Shown: positions 41,396 to 51,463, numbered from the stretch's first letter. The stretch: 64,000 nucleotides of DNA from Nocardioides sp. (GCF_030149505.1 NZ_JASBRN010000045.1:62001-126000); one strand, 5' to 3'. The notes: generated from the letters alone by a model not told the origin. Made by a program: numbers and translations.

Positions 41396-42360
41396 GAGGC
41401 CTGCTCCTGGCCCACGGTGCCCGGTCCGGCCAGGCCCTCGCCGGCGGTGAGGGAGAGGAAGTAGGACTCCAGGTCCTGGCGCGCCGGGGCGAGCTCGGTG
41501 ACCCACACGTCCTCGCGGGCCAGGAGCCGGGTCACGGCCGCGGGGTCGTCGGTCCGCACCAGCAGCGCGTCGGAAGGCTGGTCGGGCTCGCCTCCGGTGA
41601 CCGCGAGTCCCGCCGTGCGCAGGATGCCCGCGGCGGCCGCGGTGTCGGTGCTGCGCAGCCGGAAGCGGTCGGCGGCACCCAGCAGCCCCTCGACCGCGCC
41701 GGAGGCCAGCACCCGGCCCTGGCCGATGATCGTGACCGAGGAGCAGACCTGCTGGACCTCGGCGAGGATGTGGGAGCTCAGCAGCACCGTCGTGCCGGAC
41801 TCCCCGAGGGTGCGGATGGTCTCGCGCACCTCGCGGATGCCGGCCGGGTCCAGACCGTTGGTCGGCTCGTCGAGGATGAGCAGCGTCGGCTCCTTGAGCA
41901 GGGTCGCGGCGATCGCGAGCCGCTGCTTCATGCCCAGGGAGTAGGCCTTGTAGCGGTCGCCCTCGCGACCGGCGAGGCCCACGGTCTCGACGGCGGCGTC
42001 CACGCTGGAGTCCGGCGCCCCGATGGAGCGGGCGAGCAGCAGCAGGTTGCGCCGGCCGGAGAGGTTCGGGGAGAACTTCGGGGACTCCACCACGGCACCG
42101 ACGCGGTCGACCACGTGCGGGAGCCGGTCGGGCACCGGCTCGCCGAGCAGCCGCATGGTGCCGGCGGTGGCCCGGGCCAGCCCGAGCAGCATCCGGATCG
42201 TCGTGGTCTTGCCCGAGCCGTTGGGGCCCAGGAAGCCGTGCACCCCGCCCGCCTCGACGTGGAGGTCGAGACCGGCGACGGCCAGCCGCGTCCCGCGGCG
42301 GGTCCGGAACTCCTTGCGCAGGCCTGTGGTCTCGATGACCGGTCCCGAGTGGCTGCTCAC
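41392..42360 (-). CDS. ABC transporter ATP-binding protein
   Basis: A 322-residue ATPase of the drug/ABC-2 export type. It has Walker A GPNGSGKTTTIRML near residue 42, the signature YSLGMKQRLAIA, Walker B LLILDEPTNGLDPAG and the switch His in LLSSHILAEV, followed by a C-terminal regulatory extension. GTG 42360 is chosen where homology begins; upstream residues are Arg/Pro-rich shadow. Operon with the permease. Confidence 0.92.
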   Translation of the reverse strand: MSSHSGPVIETTGLRKEFRTRRGTRLAVAGLDLHVEAGGVHGFLGPNGSGKTTTIRMLLGLARATAGTMRLLGEPVPDRLPHVVDRVGAVVESPKFSPNLSGRRNLLLLARSIGAPDSSVDAAVETVGLAGREGDRYKAYSLGMKQRLAIAATLLKEPTLLILDEPTNGLDPAGIREVRETIRTLGESGTTVLLSSHILAEVQQVCSSVTIIGQGRVLASGAVEGLLGAADRFRLRSTDTAAAAGILRTAGLAVTGGEPDQPSDALLVRTDDPAAVTRLLAREDVWVTELAPARQDLESYFLSLTAGEGLAGPGTVGQEQAS

Positions 42361-42427
42361 CGTCGCAGCCTCCCACGCGGGCGGCGGCGCGCGGGACCAG
42401 CAGGGCTCCCTGCGTGTCGGAGCGAGG

Positions 42428-43180
42428 TCAGAGGGCCGTGGAGGGCGAGAGGACCTCGATGCGCGGCCCACCCACGGCGGCGCGCCCGGGCTCGGGCCGC
42501 GGCTCGTAGTCGGGCGTGGCGGCGTACTCCTCCCAGCGCAGGAGGCGCTCCAGCTCGCGCTGCAGGACGGGCAGCACCTCGGTGACGGTCACCTCGCGAC
42601 CGGTCTCGAGGCTCAGCGACGTGACGCCGGCGTCGCTGATGCCGCAGGGGACGAACCGGTCGTACCACGACATGTCGACGTCGCAGTTGAGCGAGATGCC
42701 GTGCATCGTCACCCCGCGCGAGACCCGGATGCCGATGGCGCCGATCTTGCGCTCGGGACGCGTGGCGTCGGCCCGCAGCCAGACCCCACTGCGACCCGGC
42801 ACCCGGGCGGTCTCGACCCCGAAGGCCGCGCAGGTGGCGATCATCGCCTCCTCCATCCGGCGCACGAAGTCGACGACCTTGACGTGGTCGGGCAGCCGGA
42901 CGATCGGGTAGGCCACGAGCTGGCCGGGACCGTGGTAGGTGATCTTGCCGCCGCGGTCCACGTCGATCACCGGGGCGCCGCCGGGGTCGGCGGGCCGCTC
43001 GTGCGGGTCGGTGCGCTTGCCGGCGGTGTACGTCGGGGGGTGCTCCAGCAGCAGGACCGTGTCGCACCGCGTGCCCTCGACGACCTCGGCGTGCACGGCA
43101 CGCTGGAGGTCCCAGGCCTCGAGGTAGTCCACGGCGCGAGCGGGGGAGTCGCCGAGCCCGACGACCTCGAAGGCGGTCAT
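42428..43180 (-). CDS. lipB: Octanoyltransferase LipB
   Basis: A 250-residue enzyme that moves octanoyl groups from acyl carrier protein to lipoyl domains. The family motif [19 protein letters not shown], the Lys in [11 protein letters not shown] and the catalytic Cys in [12 protein letters not shown] are all present. ATG 43180 is leaderless behind TAGGGT. Feeds LipA (39389). The two genes are separated by the ABC transporter pair. Confidence 0.95.
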   Translation of the reverse strand: MTAFEVVGLGDSPARAVDYLEAWDLQRAVHAEVVEGTRCDTVLLLEHPPTYTAGKRTDPHERPADPGGAPVIDVDRGGKITYHGPGQLVAYPIVRLPDHVKVVDFVRRMEEAMIATCAAFGVETARVPGRSGVWLRADATRPERKIGAIGIRVSRGVTMHGISLNCDVDMSWYDRFVPCGISDAGVTSLSLETGREVTVTEVLPVLQRELERLLRWEEYAATPDYEPRPEPGRAAVGGPRIEVLSPSTAL

Positions 43181-43187
43181 GCCGGCG

Positions 43188-43193
43188 ACCCTA
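43188..43193 (-). promoter_or_regulatory. -10 box of a leaderless promoter for lipB
   Basis: TAGGGT on the minus strand ends seven bases before ATG 43180. Confidence 0.55.
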
Positions 43194-43210
43194 CGCCCGT
43201 CCCCGTCCGC

Positions 43211-44119
43211 TCACGGGTCGAGGCGGTCCAGCCCCGCGCGCACCACGCTCGCGACGTCGGGGTCGCGAAAGACGAAGCCCTGGTCCAGCAACGCGGCCGG
43301 ACGGGCGTTGACCGAGCCCAGGAGCTCGGGTGCCATCTCGCCGGCGGCCACCTCGAGCACCTTGCTCGGCACGGTGGCGAAGGAGGGTCGACGCAGCGCT
43401 GTGGCGAGGGTCTTGGTGAACTCCGCGTTGGTGGGGGTCTCCACGCAGCACAGGTTGACCGGGCCGTGGGCGTCGTCGTCCTCGGCGAGGTGCAGGACGG
43501 CGGAGACCCAGTCGCGCAGGGAGATCATCGGCATCCGCTGCTTGCCGGAGCCCAGCTTGCCGCCCAGCCCGGTCCGGAACAGCGTCGACAGCGGGCCGAG
43601 CGGGGCGCTGCGCCGGTCCATGACCGGGGAGGTGCGCAGGACGACGACCCGCGCGCCGGCGTCGCGGGCGACGGTGGTGGCGTCCTGCCACTCGCGGGTC
43701 ACCCGGGTCAGCAGGGCGTCGCCGCGGCTGTCGGAGGTCTCGGTGAGCACCTCCTCGCCGCGGTCGCCGTAGTAGGCGATGCCGTTGCCGGCCAGGAAGA
43801 CCGGCGGCTTGTCGACCTCAGCGATCGCGCGGGCCAGCAGCCGGGTCGTGGTGACGCGGCTCTCCATGACGTCGCGCGCCCACTTCTTGGAGTGGACGTT
43901 GCCGACCAGCGGTGCACCGGCCAGGTTGACGACGACGTCGGCCGAGGCGACCACGTCGCGGTCGTAGACGTCGGCGTACGGGTCCCAGGTCGACTCGCCC
44001 GGACCGCTCGCCGGTCGCCGCACGAGCCGGGTGGTGCGGTGCCCGGCCCGGTCCAGGGCTGCGGTCAGGTGGGTGCCCAGGAACCCGGAGGCACCGGCGA
44101 CGACGACGTGGAGAGCCAT
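43211..44119 (-). CDS. TIGR01777-type NAD-dependent epimerase
   Basis: A 302-residue short-chain dehydrogenase/epimerase-fold protein. The Rossmann motif VVVAGASGFLGTHLTAAL is followed by VVVNLAGAPL, FLAGNGIAYYGDRGEEVLTE and VVLRTSPVMDRRSAPLGP, typical of the TIGR01777 (YfcH/SulA-like) group; the C-terminal DUF1731-type tail with NARPAALLDQGFVFR is present. The physiological substrate is unknown. Adjacent lipB and sucB-lpdA genes are common neighbours. Confidence 0.9.
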   Translation of the reverse strand: MALHVVVAGASGFLGTHLTAALDRAGHRTTRLVRRPASGPGESTWDPYADVYDRDVVASADVVVNLAGAPLVGNVHSKKWARDVMESRVTTTRLLARAIAEVDKPPVFLAGNGIAYYGDRGEEVLTETSDSRGDALLTRVTREWQDATTVARDAGARVVVLRTSPVMDRRSAPLGPLSTLFRTGLGGKLGSGKQRMPMISLRDWVSAVLHLAEDDDAHGPVNLCCVETPTNAEFTKTLATALRRPSFATVPSKVLEVAAGEMAPELLGSVNARPAALLDQGFVFRDPDVASVVRAGLDRLDP

Positions 44120-44144
44120 GCCGCCAGCGTGCCAGGGGCCCGGC

Positions 44145-47100
44145 TCACCCGGCCAGGTGCGACCAGCGTGCCGACAGCTCGCGCCACGGGCCGGCGTCGA
44201 CGGCCCGGCCCTCGGCCAGGACGACGACCTGGTCGGCCCGCGCGAGCGCCGCAGCCTTCGAGGTCGCACCGATCACCGTGGCGCCGCGCTCCCGCAGCGA
44301 CTCCCACAGCTCGATCTCGGTGGCGGCGTCGAGGGCGGAGGAGACGTCGTCGGCCAGCAGCAGCTCGGCGTCGCAGGCCAGGGCCCGGGCCAGCGCCAGG
44401 CGCTGCACCTGCCCGCCGGACAGCCGCACGCCACGGTGCCCGACCAGCGCGTCGACCCCGCCGGCCTCGGCGACGTCCGAGCCCAGCCGCGCGGCCGCGA
44501 CGGCCGGCTCGACCGAGCGGTCAGGGTGGTCGAGGGCGACGTTGCCGCGGAAGGTGCCCGACAGCACCCGCGGCACCTGGGCCACGTGCGCGACCCGGCC
44601 CGGGCGCAGCTGGACCTGTGGGTCGTCGAGCGCGCGGCCGTTCCAGTGCAGGTCGCCGGTGCTGCCGATCAGCCCCGCCATGGCGGCCAGCAGCGAGGAC
44701 TTCCCCGACCCGACCTGCCCGAGCAGGAGCACCAGCTGGCCGGCCTCGACGTCGAGGTCGACGTCCTCGACGCCCAGGGTGCCGTCGTCGTGGACCGCGG
44801 TGAAGCCGCGCAGCCGCAGCGCGCGCAGCGGCTCGCGCTCGACCGGGGCGGGAGCGGGGGAGGTGCCGTGGACCAGGTCCAGGCCCTCGGGCAGGTCCAT
44901 CAGGTCGCCGCCCCCGGCCAGCTCACTCGTGGCGCGCATCCAGGCCTTCGTGCCCGGGGCCTCGGTGACCACGGCGCCGGCGACCCGACCGAACCAGTCG
45001 AAGCCGCTGACCGCGTTGGCCACCAGCAGCGCGGGGGCCAGGCCCCAGCCGCCGCCCACGAAGACCGCCCAGGCCGCCACGACGCCGCACTGCACCATCA
45101 CGATGGGTACGCCGTCGAGCATCGCCTGCACGCGGTGCTCCCGCACCTGCGCCTCGACGCGGCCGTCGTCGACCTCGCGCAGGTGCCGGTGGACCGCCGG
45201 CGTCGCTGCGGCCAGCTTCACCGTGCGCACCGACTCCAGCGCCGAGACCAGCGACCGGCCGAAGCGGGCCCGCGCCGCGGAGGACGCGGCGGCCGAGCGG
45301 CCGGCCACCCGGCGCCCCAGCGAGGAGGCCAGGGCCGAGACGACCATGACCAGCAGCAGGATGCCGCCGGCCAGCAGGCTCTGGGCGATGAGCGAGGTCA
45401 CCAGGGCGATGAGCAGACCGTTGCTGAAGTCGACCCAGCGGTCGGCGTACCGCGCGAAGCGGTCGGCGTCCATCGCACGCGCCACTGCCTCGCCGGGCGG
45501 GGTCCGGTGCAGGCGTCGCTGGTCGGTCTGGCCCTGCAGGACCGCCGCACGCACCCGCAGCATCACCGCGACCCACCAGCGGGGGTAGCGGCGGATCGCC
45601 GAGGCCAGCAGCTGCGGGGCCACCAGGATCGAGACGACCAGCGCCCCCGTCAGTGCCCACGGGGCGCCGCCGGCCTGCAGGTCGGCGACCACGAGGCCCC
45701 ACAGCCAGCCCGTGACCGCGCCGAAGGCGCCGGTGAGGGCGGAGAGCAGGAAGAGCCAGATCGCCACGAAGCCCCACCGGGGCTCGATCATCATCGCGTT
45801 CCACGTGCCCCGGGTCAGGCTCGGGACGGGCTTCAGCGCAGGCGGCTCGGGCGGGGTGCCGGTGCGACGCGCGGTGCCGATGCCGACGTCGAGCGAGGAG
45901 TGCTCGACCGGCTCGTCGGCCCCGGGTGCCTGGTCACCGCGGCCGTCGGGCTCGTCGAGGACGTCGGGTCCCGCCCCGGTGCTCGAGGCCTCCAGCAGGG
46001 TCCGGAACGGGCCGGGTCGGCTGACCAGCTCGGCCCGGGAGCCCTCCTGCACCACGCGGCCGTGGTCCATGACCACGACCTGCTCGGCGCGGGCGGTGGT
46101 GGTGAGGCGGTGGGCCACGAGCAGGCCGGTGCGGCCGGTCAGCAGCCGGTCGGCGGCGCGCACCACGCGGGCCTCGGTGACCGGGTCCATCCGGGCGGTG
46201 GCCTCGTCGAGCACCACCACGTGCACGTCGCGGACCAGCAGCCGGGCGAAGGCGACCAGCTGCTCCTCGCCGGCCGACAGGGTCAGGCCGCCGGGACCGA
46301 GGGCGGTGTCCAGGCCCTGGGGGAGGCCGGCCACCCAGTCGGTGAGGGCGAGCTCGGCCACGGCCGACTCGATCCGCTCGCGCGGCAGGTCGGCGAAGAG
46401 GGCGATGTTCTCGGCGAGGGTGCCGGCGAGGATCTCAGTGCGCTGGGTGACCACGCCGACCCGCGCGCGGAGCTGCTGCAGGTCGACGTCGAGCACGTCG
46501 ACGCCGTCGAGCAGCACGGTGCCGGGGCGCGGCTCCACCGCGCGCGAGACCAGCGAGGCCAGCGTGGACTTGCCGGACCCGGTGCGGCCGACGAGGGCAC
46601 AGGTGGTGCCGGCACGCACGGTGAGGTCGACGCCCTCGAGGGCGAAGGTGCCGTTGCCGTAGCTGAAGTGCAGGTCGCGGAAGCGCACCTCGGGCACGCG
46701 GTCGGCCATCGGCAGGCCACCGGTCGGCTCGGGCGCGGCCGCGAGCAGCTGGCGCAGCCGGAGCACGGCACCGAAGCCGGCCTGGAGGTCGGGCAGGTGC
46801 CGGGCCAGCTGGTCGACCTGGCCGACGAACTGCGTCGTCACCAGGAAGAGCGTCACCAGCGCCCCGGTCGAGAGCCGACCGTCCACCACCAGCGCGACGC
46901 CCGCGACACCGGTGGCGGCGAGCATGGCGTGCAGCAGGGTGCCGGTGCGGCGACCCACGCTGGCCTCCATCGCCAGGACCTCGTCGAAGCGGCGGTGCAG
47001 GGTCGCGGCCAGCTCGGTGCACCGGCGTACGACGTAGGCCTGGCCCAGGCTGGTGCGCAGGTCGTCGCGGGCGGCGATGCCCTCCTCCATGGCGGCCGCG

Positions 47101-47711
47101 TGGTCGGTCCAGGCCATCTCCTCGATGACCTTGCGGCGCGAGATCTCGGGCAGCCGGGACTTCACGAACCAGAACGTCGCCACCGCCGAGACCGGGAAGA
47201 GGATGAACGCCGGCCACCAGGTCAGGCCGGCCACGATCCACAGCGGCCCCGACGCCAGCAGCGTGCGCATCGCCATCCACACGCTCTGGCGCAGCAGGGT
47301 GCCGACCTCGTGGGTGTCGTCGTCGACCCGGTCGAGGACCTCGCCGACGGCCTGCTCGGATAGCTCGGCCAGCGGCTGGGCCATGGCGGCGTCGAGCAGG
47401 TCGCCCCGCAGCCGGCCGGCGGCCCGGTCCACGACCCCGGCCCAGACGGTGCGAGCGACGGTGTCGACCAGGGCTCCGCCGACGACGCAGAGCGCAAGCA
47501 GGCCGACCAGGCCCGTGGTGGGGTCCTCGGCCAGGCGGCCGGCGACGACGGTGCCGAGGCTGGTGCCGACCGCAGCCACGAACGCGCCGAGGATGCAGGC
47601 GAGGGCGACCGGCCCGCGGAGCCGGCGCCAGTCGACGGGCTGGCGGTGGGCGGTGGCGGGCGGACGGGGCTGGGGTGGCCGCTTCGTGGGCGGCGAGACG
47701 GTGCTGGTCAC
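44145..47711 (-). CDS. Fused ABC exporter with two membrane and two ATPase halves
   Basis: A 1,188-residue protein laid out TM1-ATPase1-TM2-ATPase2. ATPase1 has Walker A VGRTGSGKSTLASL and Walker B VVVLDEATARMDP, but the signature is LSAGEEQ. ATPase2 has LGQVGSGKSSLLAAM and signature LSGGQVQRLALA, but Walker B LLLADDVSSALD with Asp in place of the catalytic Glu. Both defects fall in the same composite site, so one site is canonical and one degenerate, as in heterodimeric exporters. The substrate is unknown. GTG 47711 is chosen where homology and a TACGGT box agree. Confidence 0.9.
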   Translation of the reverse strand: MTSTVSPPTKRPPQPRPPATAHRQPVDWRRLRGPVALACILGAFVAAVGTSLGTVVAGRLAEDPTTGLVGLLALCVVGGALVDTVARTVWAGVVDRAAGRLRGDLLDAAMAQPLAELSEQAVGEVLDRVDDDTHEVGTLLRQSVWMAMRTLLASGPLWIVAGLTWWPAFILFPVSAVATFWFVKSRLPEISRRKVIEEMAWTDHAAAMEEGIAARDDLRTSLGQAYVVRRCTELAATLHRRFDEVLAMEASVGRRTGTLLHAMLAATGVAGVALVVDGRLSTGALVTLFLVTTQFVGQVDQLARHLPDLQAGFGAVLRLRQLLAAAPEPTGGLPMADRVPEVRFRDLHFSYGNGTFALEGVDLTVRAGTTCALVGRTGSGKSTLASLVSRAVEPRPGTVLLDGVDVLDVDLQQLRARVGVVTQRTEILAGTLAENIALFADLPRERIESAVAELALTDWVAGLPQGLDTALGPGGLTLSAGEEQLVAFARLLVRDVHVVVLDEATARMDPVTEARVVRAADRLLTGRTGLLVAHRLTTTARAEQVVVMDHGRVVQEGSRAELVSRPGPFRTLLEASSTGAGPDVLDEPDGRGDQAPGADEPVEHSSLDVGIGTARRTGTPPEPPALKPVPSLTRGTWNAMMIEPRWGFVAIWLFLLSALTGAFGAVTGWLWGLVVADLQAGGAPWALTGALVVSILVAPQLLASAIRRYPRWWVAVMLRVRAAVLQGQTDQRRLHRTPPGEAVARAMDADRFARYADRWVDFSNGLLIALVTSLIAQSLLAGGILLLVMVVSALASSLGRRVAGRSAAASSAARARFGRSLVSALESVRTVKLAAATPAVHRHLREVDDGRVEAQVREHRVQAMLDGVPIVMVQCGVVAAWAVFVGGGWGLAPALLVANAVSGFDWFGRVAGAVVTEAPGTKAWMRATSELAGGGDLMDLPEGLDLVHGTSPAPAPVEREPLRALRLRGFTAVHDDGTLGVEDVDLDVEAGQLVLLLGQVGSGKSSLLAAMAGLIGSTGDLHWNGRALDDPQVQLRPGRVAHVAQVPRVLSGTFRGNVALDHPDRSVEPAVAAARLGSDVAEAGGVDALVGHRGVRLSGGQVQRLALARALACDAELLLADDVSSALDAATEIELWESLRERGATVIGATSKAAALARADQVVVLAEGRAVDAGPWRELSARWSHLAG

Positions 47712-47720
47712 GGTGCCTGC

Positions 47721-47726
47721 ACCGTA
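47721..47726 (-). promoter_or_regulatory. -10-like box upstream of the fused ABC exporter
   Basis: TACGGT on the minus strand ends nine bases before GTG 47711, slightly longer spacing than at other genes here. Confidence 0.35.
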
Positions 47727-47778
47727 CGTCCGGGCACCGACGTCGCGCTCGTCAATAACGCTGGGGTCACGGCGCACG

Positions 47779-47810
47779 ACGGCCCGCCCGGGGGGTCCCG
47801 GGCGGGCCGT
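47779..47810 (-). terminator. Strong terminator downstream of sucB
   Basis: A perfect 14-base stem ACGGCCCGCCCGGG (47779-47792) and CCCGGGCGGGCCGT (47797-47810) with a 4-base loop, between the 3' end of sucB and the start of the ABC exporter on the minus strand. Confidence 0.8.
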
Positions 47811-47876
47811 GCGTGGTGCTGTGTCTGCACCCGACTGGTGTCTCGACACGCGCGTCACGCCTTCGCAGGCTCAGGC

Positions 47877-48002
47877 GTGGCGCTTGCTCGACCTCCTCGC
47901 GTTGGCCCGAGCAAGCTCGGGCCAGGCTCGGACTCGGTCGTGGCGCTTGCTCGACCTCTTCGCGTTGTCCCGAGCGAGCTCGGGACAGGCTCAGACCTCG
48001 AA
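47877..48002. repeat. Tandem 63-base repeat with internal palindromes
   Basis: Two units of 63 bases start at 47877 and 47940. Both open with GTGGCGCTTGCTCGACC and each contains a palindrome: GGCCCGAGC/GCTCGGGCC in the first and GTCCCGAGC/GCTCGGGAC in the second, with matching changes on both arms. The second unit runs over the sucB stop codon. It looks like an intergenic palindromic repeat family; other copies would be expected outside the window. Confidence 0.7.
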
Positions 48003-49850
48003 CGAACCGGACTCGAGGCGCTGCTTGACCTCCTGGAGGAACCGACCGGCGTCGGCGCCGTCGACCAGGCGGTGGTCGTAGGTCAGCGCGAGGTAGACCA
48101 TGTGGCGCACCGCGATCGTCTCGCCGAGGTTCGGGTCGTCGATCACCACCGGACGCTTCACCACGGCACCGGGACCGAGGATGGCGACCTGGGGCTGGTT
48201 GATGATCGGGGTGTCGAAGAGGGCCCCGACGCTGCCCAGGTTGGTGATGGTGAAGGTGCCGCCCGACAGGTCGTCGGGACCGATCTTGTTGGTGCGGGTG
48301 CGCTCGGCGACGTCCGCGATCTTCTTGGCCAGGCCCGAGATCGACAGGTCACCGGCGTCCTTGACCACCGGGGTCAGCAGGCCCTTGTCGGTGTCGACGG
48401 CGAACGCCACGTGCTCGTGGTCGTGGAAGGTGACCTCGCCGGCCTAGTCGTCGATCGTGGCGTTGAGCTTGGGGTGCTGCTTGAGCGCGTCGACGGCCGC
48501 CTTGGCGAAGAACGGCAGGTACGACAGCTTCACGCCCTCGCGGGCCGCGAACTCGGCCTTGGTCGCCTCGCGCAGCCGCGCGATGTTGGTGACGTCGACC
48601 TCGACGACCTGGGTCAGCTGCGCGGAGGTCGCGAGCGACTCGTTCATCCGCGCCGCGATGATCTTGCGCAGCCGCGACAGCGGCTCAGTGGTGCCGCGCA
48701 GCGGCGAGGGGTTCACCGGGACCGGCGTGCCCGAGGAGCCGCGCTGCGCGGACCCGCCGGAGGCGGCCGGGGCCGGTGCGGCAGGCGCAGCGGCCGGCTT
48801 CTTGGCGGCCTCGGCCGCGGCGAGCACGTCCTGCTTGCGGATGCGGCCACCCACACCGGTGCCCTCGACGGTGGACAGGTCCACACCGTGCTGCCCGGCG
48901 AGCTTGCGCACGAGCGGCGTGACGTAGCCCGGACCGTCGCCTCCGGGCGCGGACTGCTGGGGTGCCTCCTGCTCCGGGGCCTCCTGCTTCGGGGCCTCCT
49001 CCTTCGGGGGCTCCGAGGCACGCGCGGCCGGCTCGGAGGGGGTCTCCTGGACCGCGGGGGCGGGCTCCTCGGCCTTCGCGGGCTCCTCGGCCTTCGCAGG
49101 CTCCGGCTCCGGCTGCTTCTCCTCCTGCGGGGCCTCCTCCTGGGGGGCCTCGGCGGGCGACGCGGAGCCGTCGCCGATCACGGCGAGCTCGGCGCCGACC
49201 TCGACGGTCTCGTCCTCCTCGACCTTGATCTCCAGCAGGGTGCCGGCCACGGGGGAGGGGATCTCGGTGTCGACCTTGTCGGTGGAGACCTCCAGCAGCG
49301 GCTCGTCGACGGCGACGTCGTCGCCGACCTGCTTCAGCCACCGGGTCACGGTGCCCTCGGTGACCGACTCGCCCAGCGCCGGGAGCGTCACCGAGGTGCC
49401 GCCACCGCCGCCGGAACCTCCGGAGGAACCGGAACCGGACGCCGCGGGCGCCTCGTCCTGCTTCTCGCGCTCGGGGGTCTCGTCGCCGGGGGGCAGGTCG
49501 CCGGTCTCGGCCTCGACCTGCTCCTCCTGCTCGGCCTTCTTCTCCGCCTCCTGCTCGTCGGCGGGCTCGGCCTCGGGGGTGGCGGTGTCGGTGGACCCAT
49601 CGGTCGACTCGCCCTCCTCGCCGATCATCGCCAGGACCGCGCCGACCTCGACCGTGTCGTCCTCGGCGGCCTTGATCTCCAGCAGGGTGCCGGCCACGGG
49701 GGAGGGGATCTCGGTGTCGACCTTGTCGGTGGAGACCTCCAGCAGCGGCTCGTCGACCGCGACGGTGTCGCCGACCTGCTTGAGCCAGCGGGTGACGGTG
49801 CCCTCGGTGACGGACTCCCCGAGCGCCGGGAGGGTGACTTCGGTGGCCAT
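47991..49850 (-). pseudogene. sucB: Dihydrolipoamide acyltransferase (E2, SucB-type) interrupted by an in-frame TAG
   Basis: ATG 49850 starts two lipoyl domains (residues 1-77 and about 155-230, each with the lipoyl Lys in STDKVDTEI), an E1/E3-binding domain ([17 protein letters not shown]) and the acyltransferase core. A TAG at 48446-48444 follows LNATIDD; the same frame continues without a shift as [21 protein letters not shown] to the catalytic [10 protein letters not shown] and ends at 47991. Read through, it is about 619 codons plus one stop, normal for the family. A single change from GAG to TAG would explain it. Truncation removes the catalytic His. Follows lpdA by 66 bases. Confidence 0.85.
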
Positions 49851-49916
49851 GCGATTCCTTCGGTAGCGGGTTGCGTGGGTCTGCGGTCTGCTGCGGGTCC
49901 TGCGTGCGGTCGGCGG

Positions 49917-51332
49917 TCAGCCGTGCGCGTGGAGGGCCTTGCCCGCGAGGGCCAGGTGGGCCTCGCCGAGCGCTTCGTTCTGGGTGGGGTGGGCGTGCAG
50001 GAGCGGGGTGACGTCCTCGGGGTGGGCCTCCCAGGCGCAGATGAGCTGGGCCTCACCGATCAGCTCGCCCACGCGGTCACCGACCATGTGGACGCCCAGG
50101 ACCGGGCCGTCGACCTGGCGCACCAGCTTCACGAAGCCCTGGGTCTGCAGGATCTGGCTCTTGCCGTTGCCGCCCAGGTCGTAGGTGAGGGTCTCGACGG
50201 CGTCGTCGCCGTACGTCGCACGGGCGGTCTGCTCGTCCAGCCCGACCGAGGCGATCTCGGGGTGGGAGTAGGTGACGCGCGGGATGCTCGACTCCGGCAC
50301 CGGGACGGGGTCGAGCCCGGCGATGTACTCGGCGACGTGCACGCCCTGCTGGAACCCGCGGTGGGCCAGCTGGAGGCCCGGGACGATGTCGCCGACGGCG
50401 TACACGCCCTCGAGGTTGGTGCGGCCGTGCTCGTCGGCGAGGACGAAGCCGCGCTCCATGGACACGCCCTGCTCGGCGTACCCGAGGCCGTCGGTGGCCG
50501 GGCCGCGACCGACCGCGACGAGCAGCAGCTCGGCCTCGATCGAGCCGGTGCCACCCTTGTCGTCCTCGACGTCGACCCGGACACCGGTCTCGGTGCGCTC
50601 GACGCCGGTGGAGCGGGTGGCGGTGCGGAAGGCGATGCCGCGCTTGCGGAAAGCGCGCTCCAGGGCCTTGGACGAGGCAGGGTCCTCGGCCGCGACCAGG
50701 CGCGGCAGGGCCTCCACGATGGTGACCTCGGCGCCGAAGGAGCGCCACACGCTGGCGAACTCGCAGCCGATGACGCCGCCGCCGAGCACCACGACCGAGG
50801 CCGGGACGTGCTCCAGGCGCAGGGCGTGCTCGGAGGTCAGGACCCGCTCGCCGTCGACCTCGAGGCCGGGCAGGGTGCGGGCGTAGGAGCCGGAGGCGAG
50901 GACGAGGTGGCGCCCGGAGTAGGCCGTGCCGCCGACGGTGACCTCGCGTGGGCCGGTCATGGTGCCGCGGCCCTCGATGACGGTGATGCCCCGGCCCTTC
51001 ACGAGGCCGGTGAGGCCCTTGTGCAGCCGGGCGACGACGCCGTCCTTGTAGGAGTTGACCCCCGCCATGTCGATGCCCTCGAGCGTGGCCCGGACGCCGA
51101 AGCGCTCGGAGTCGCGCGCGGAGTCGGCGACCTCCGCGGCGTGGAGCAGCGCCTTGGTGGGGATGCAGCCGACGTGCAGGCAGGTGCCGCCGACCTTGTC
51201 CGCCTCGACCAGCCCGACCGAGAGACCGAGCTGCGCGGCGCGCAGGGCACAGGCGTAGCCGCCCGACCCCGCCCCGAGGATGAGCACGTCGAACTCCGTG
51301 CCGTGTGCGGGTGCGTGTCCGGGGTCGGCCAC
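49917..51332 (-). CDS. lpdA: Dihydrolipoyl dehydrogenase
   Basis: A 471-residue flavoprotein that reoxidises dihydrolipoyl groups with NAD+. The FAD motif VLILGAGSGGYACALRAAQL, the redox disulfide GGTCLHVGCIPTK, the NAD-binding VVVLGGGVIGCEFASVW, the second FAD motif GVYAVGDIV, and the C-terminal base in HAHPTQNEALGE are present. GTG 51332 (VADPGHAPAHG) has AGGA upstream. It serves the SucB-containing complex encoded next to it and probably the glycine cleavage system. Confidence 0.95.
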   Translation of the reverse strand: MADPGHAPAHGTEFDVLILGAGSGGYACALRAAQLGLSVGLVEADKVGGTCLHVGCIPTKALLHAAEVADSARDSERFGVRATLEGIDMAGVNSYKDGVVARLHKGLTGLVKGRGITVIEGRGTMTGPREVTVGGTAYSGRHLVLASGSYARTLPGLEVDGERVLTSEHALRLEHVPASVVVLGGGVIGCEFASVWRSFGAEVTIVEALPRLVAAEDPASSKALERAFRKRGIAFRTATRSTGVERTETGVRVDVEDDKGGTGSIEAELLLVAVGRGPATDGLGYAEQGVSMERGFVLADEHGRTNLEGVYAVGDIVPGLQLAHRGFQQGVHVAEYIAGLDPVPVPESSIPRVTYSHPEIASVGLDEQTARATYGDDAVETLTYDLGGNGKSQILQTQGFVKLVRQVDGPVLGVHMVGDRVGELIGEAQLICAWEAHPEDVTPLLHAHPTQNEALGEAHLALAGKALHAHG

Positions 51333-51463
51333 CGTGGTCCTTCGGCTCGTGTCGGGCTGGGCTGCTGCTCGCGGCGACGGGTCCGGCGCGAGCGCCGCCC
51401 ATCCTTGCACTACTGCGACCGCTCCCGACACCGACCCGAGGGTGGGTCGGGCAGACTGGTGCC

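Noticed and set aside
48444..48446. Recoding of the sucB TAG as pyrrolysine or by programmed readthrough
   Set aside because: No supporting structure or known actinobacterial pyrrolysine system; a point mutation or sequence error is simpler.
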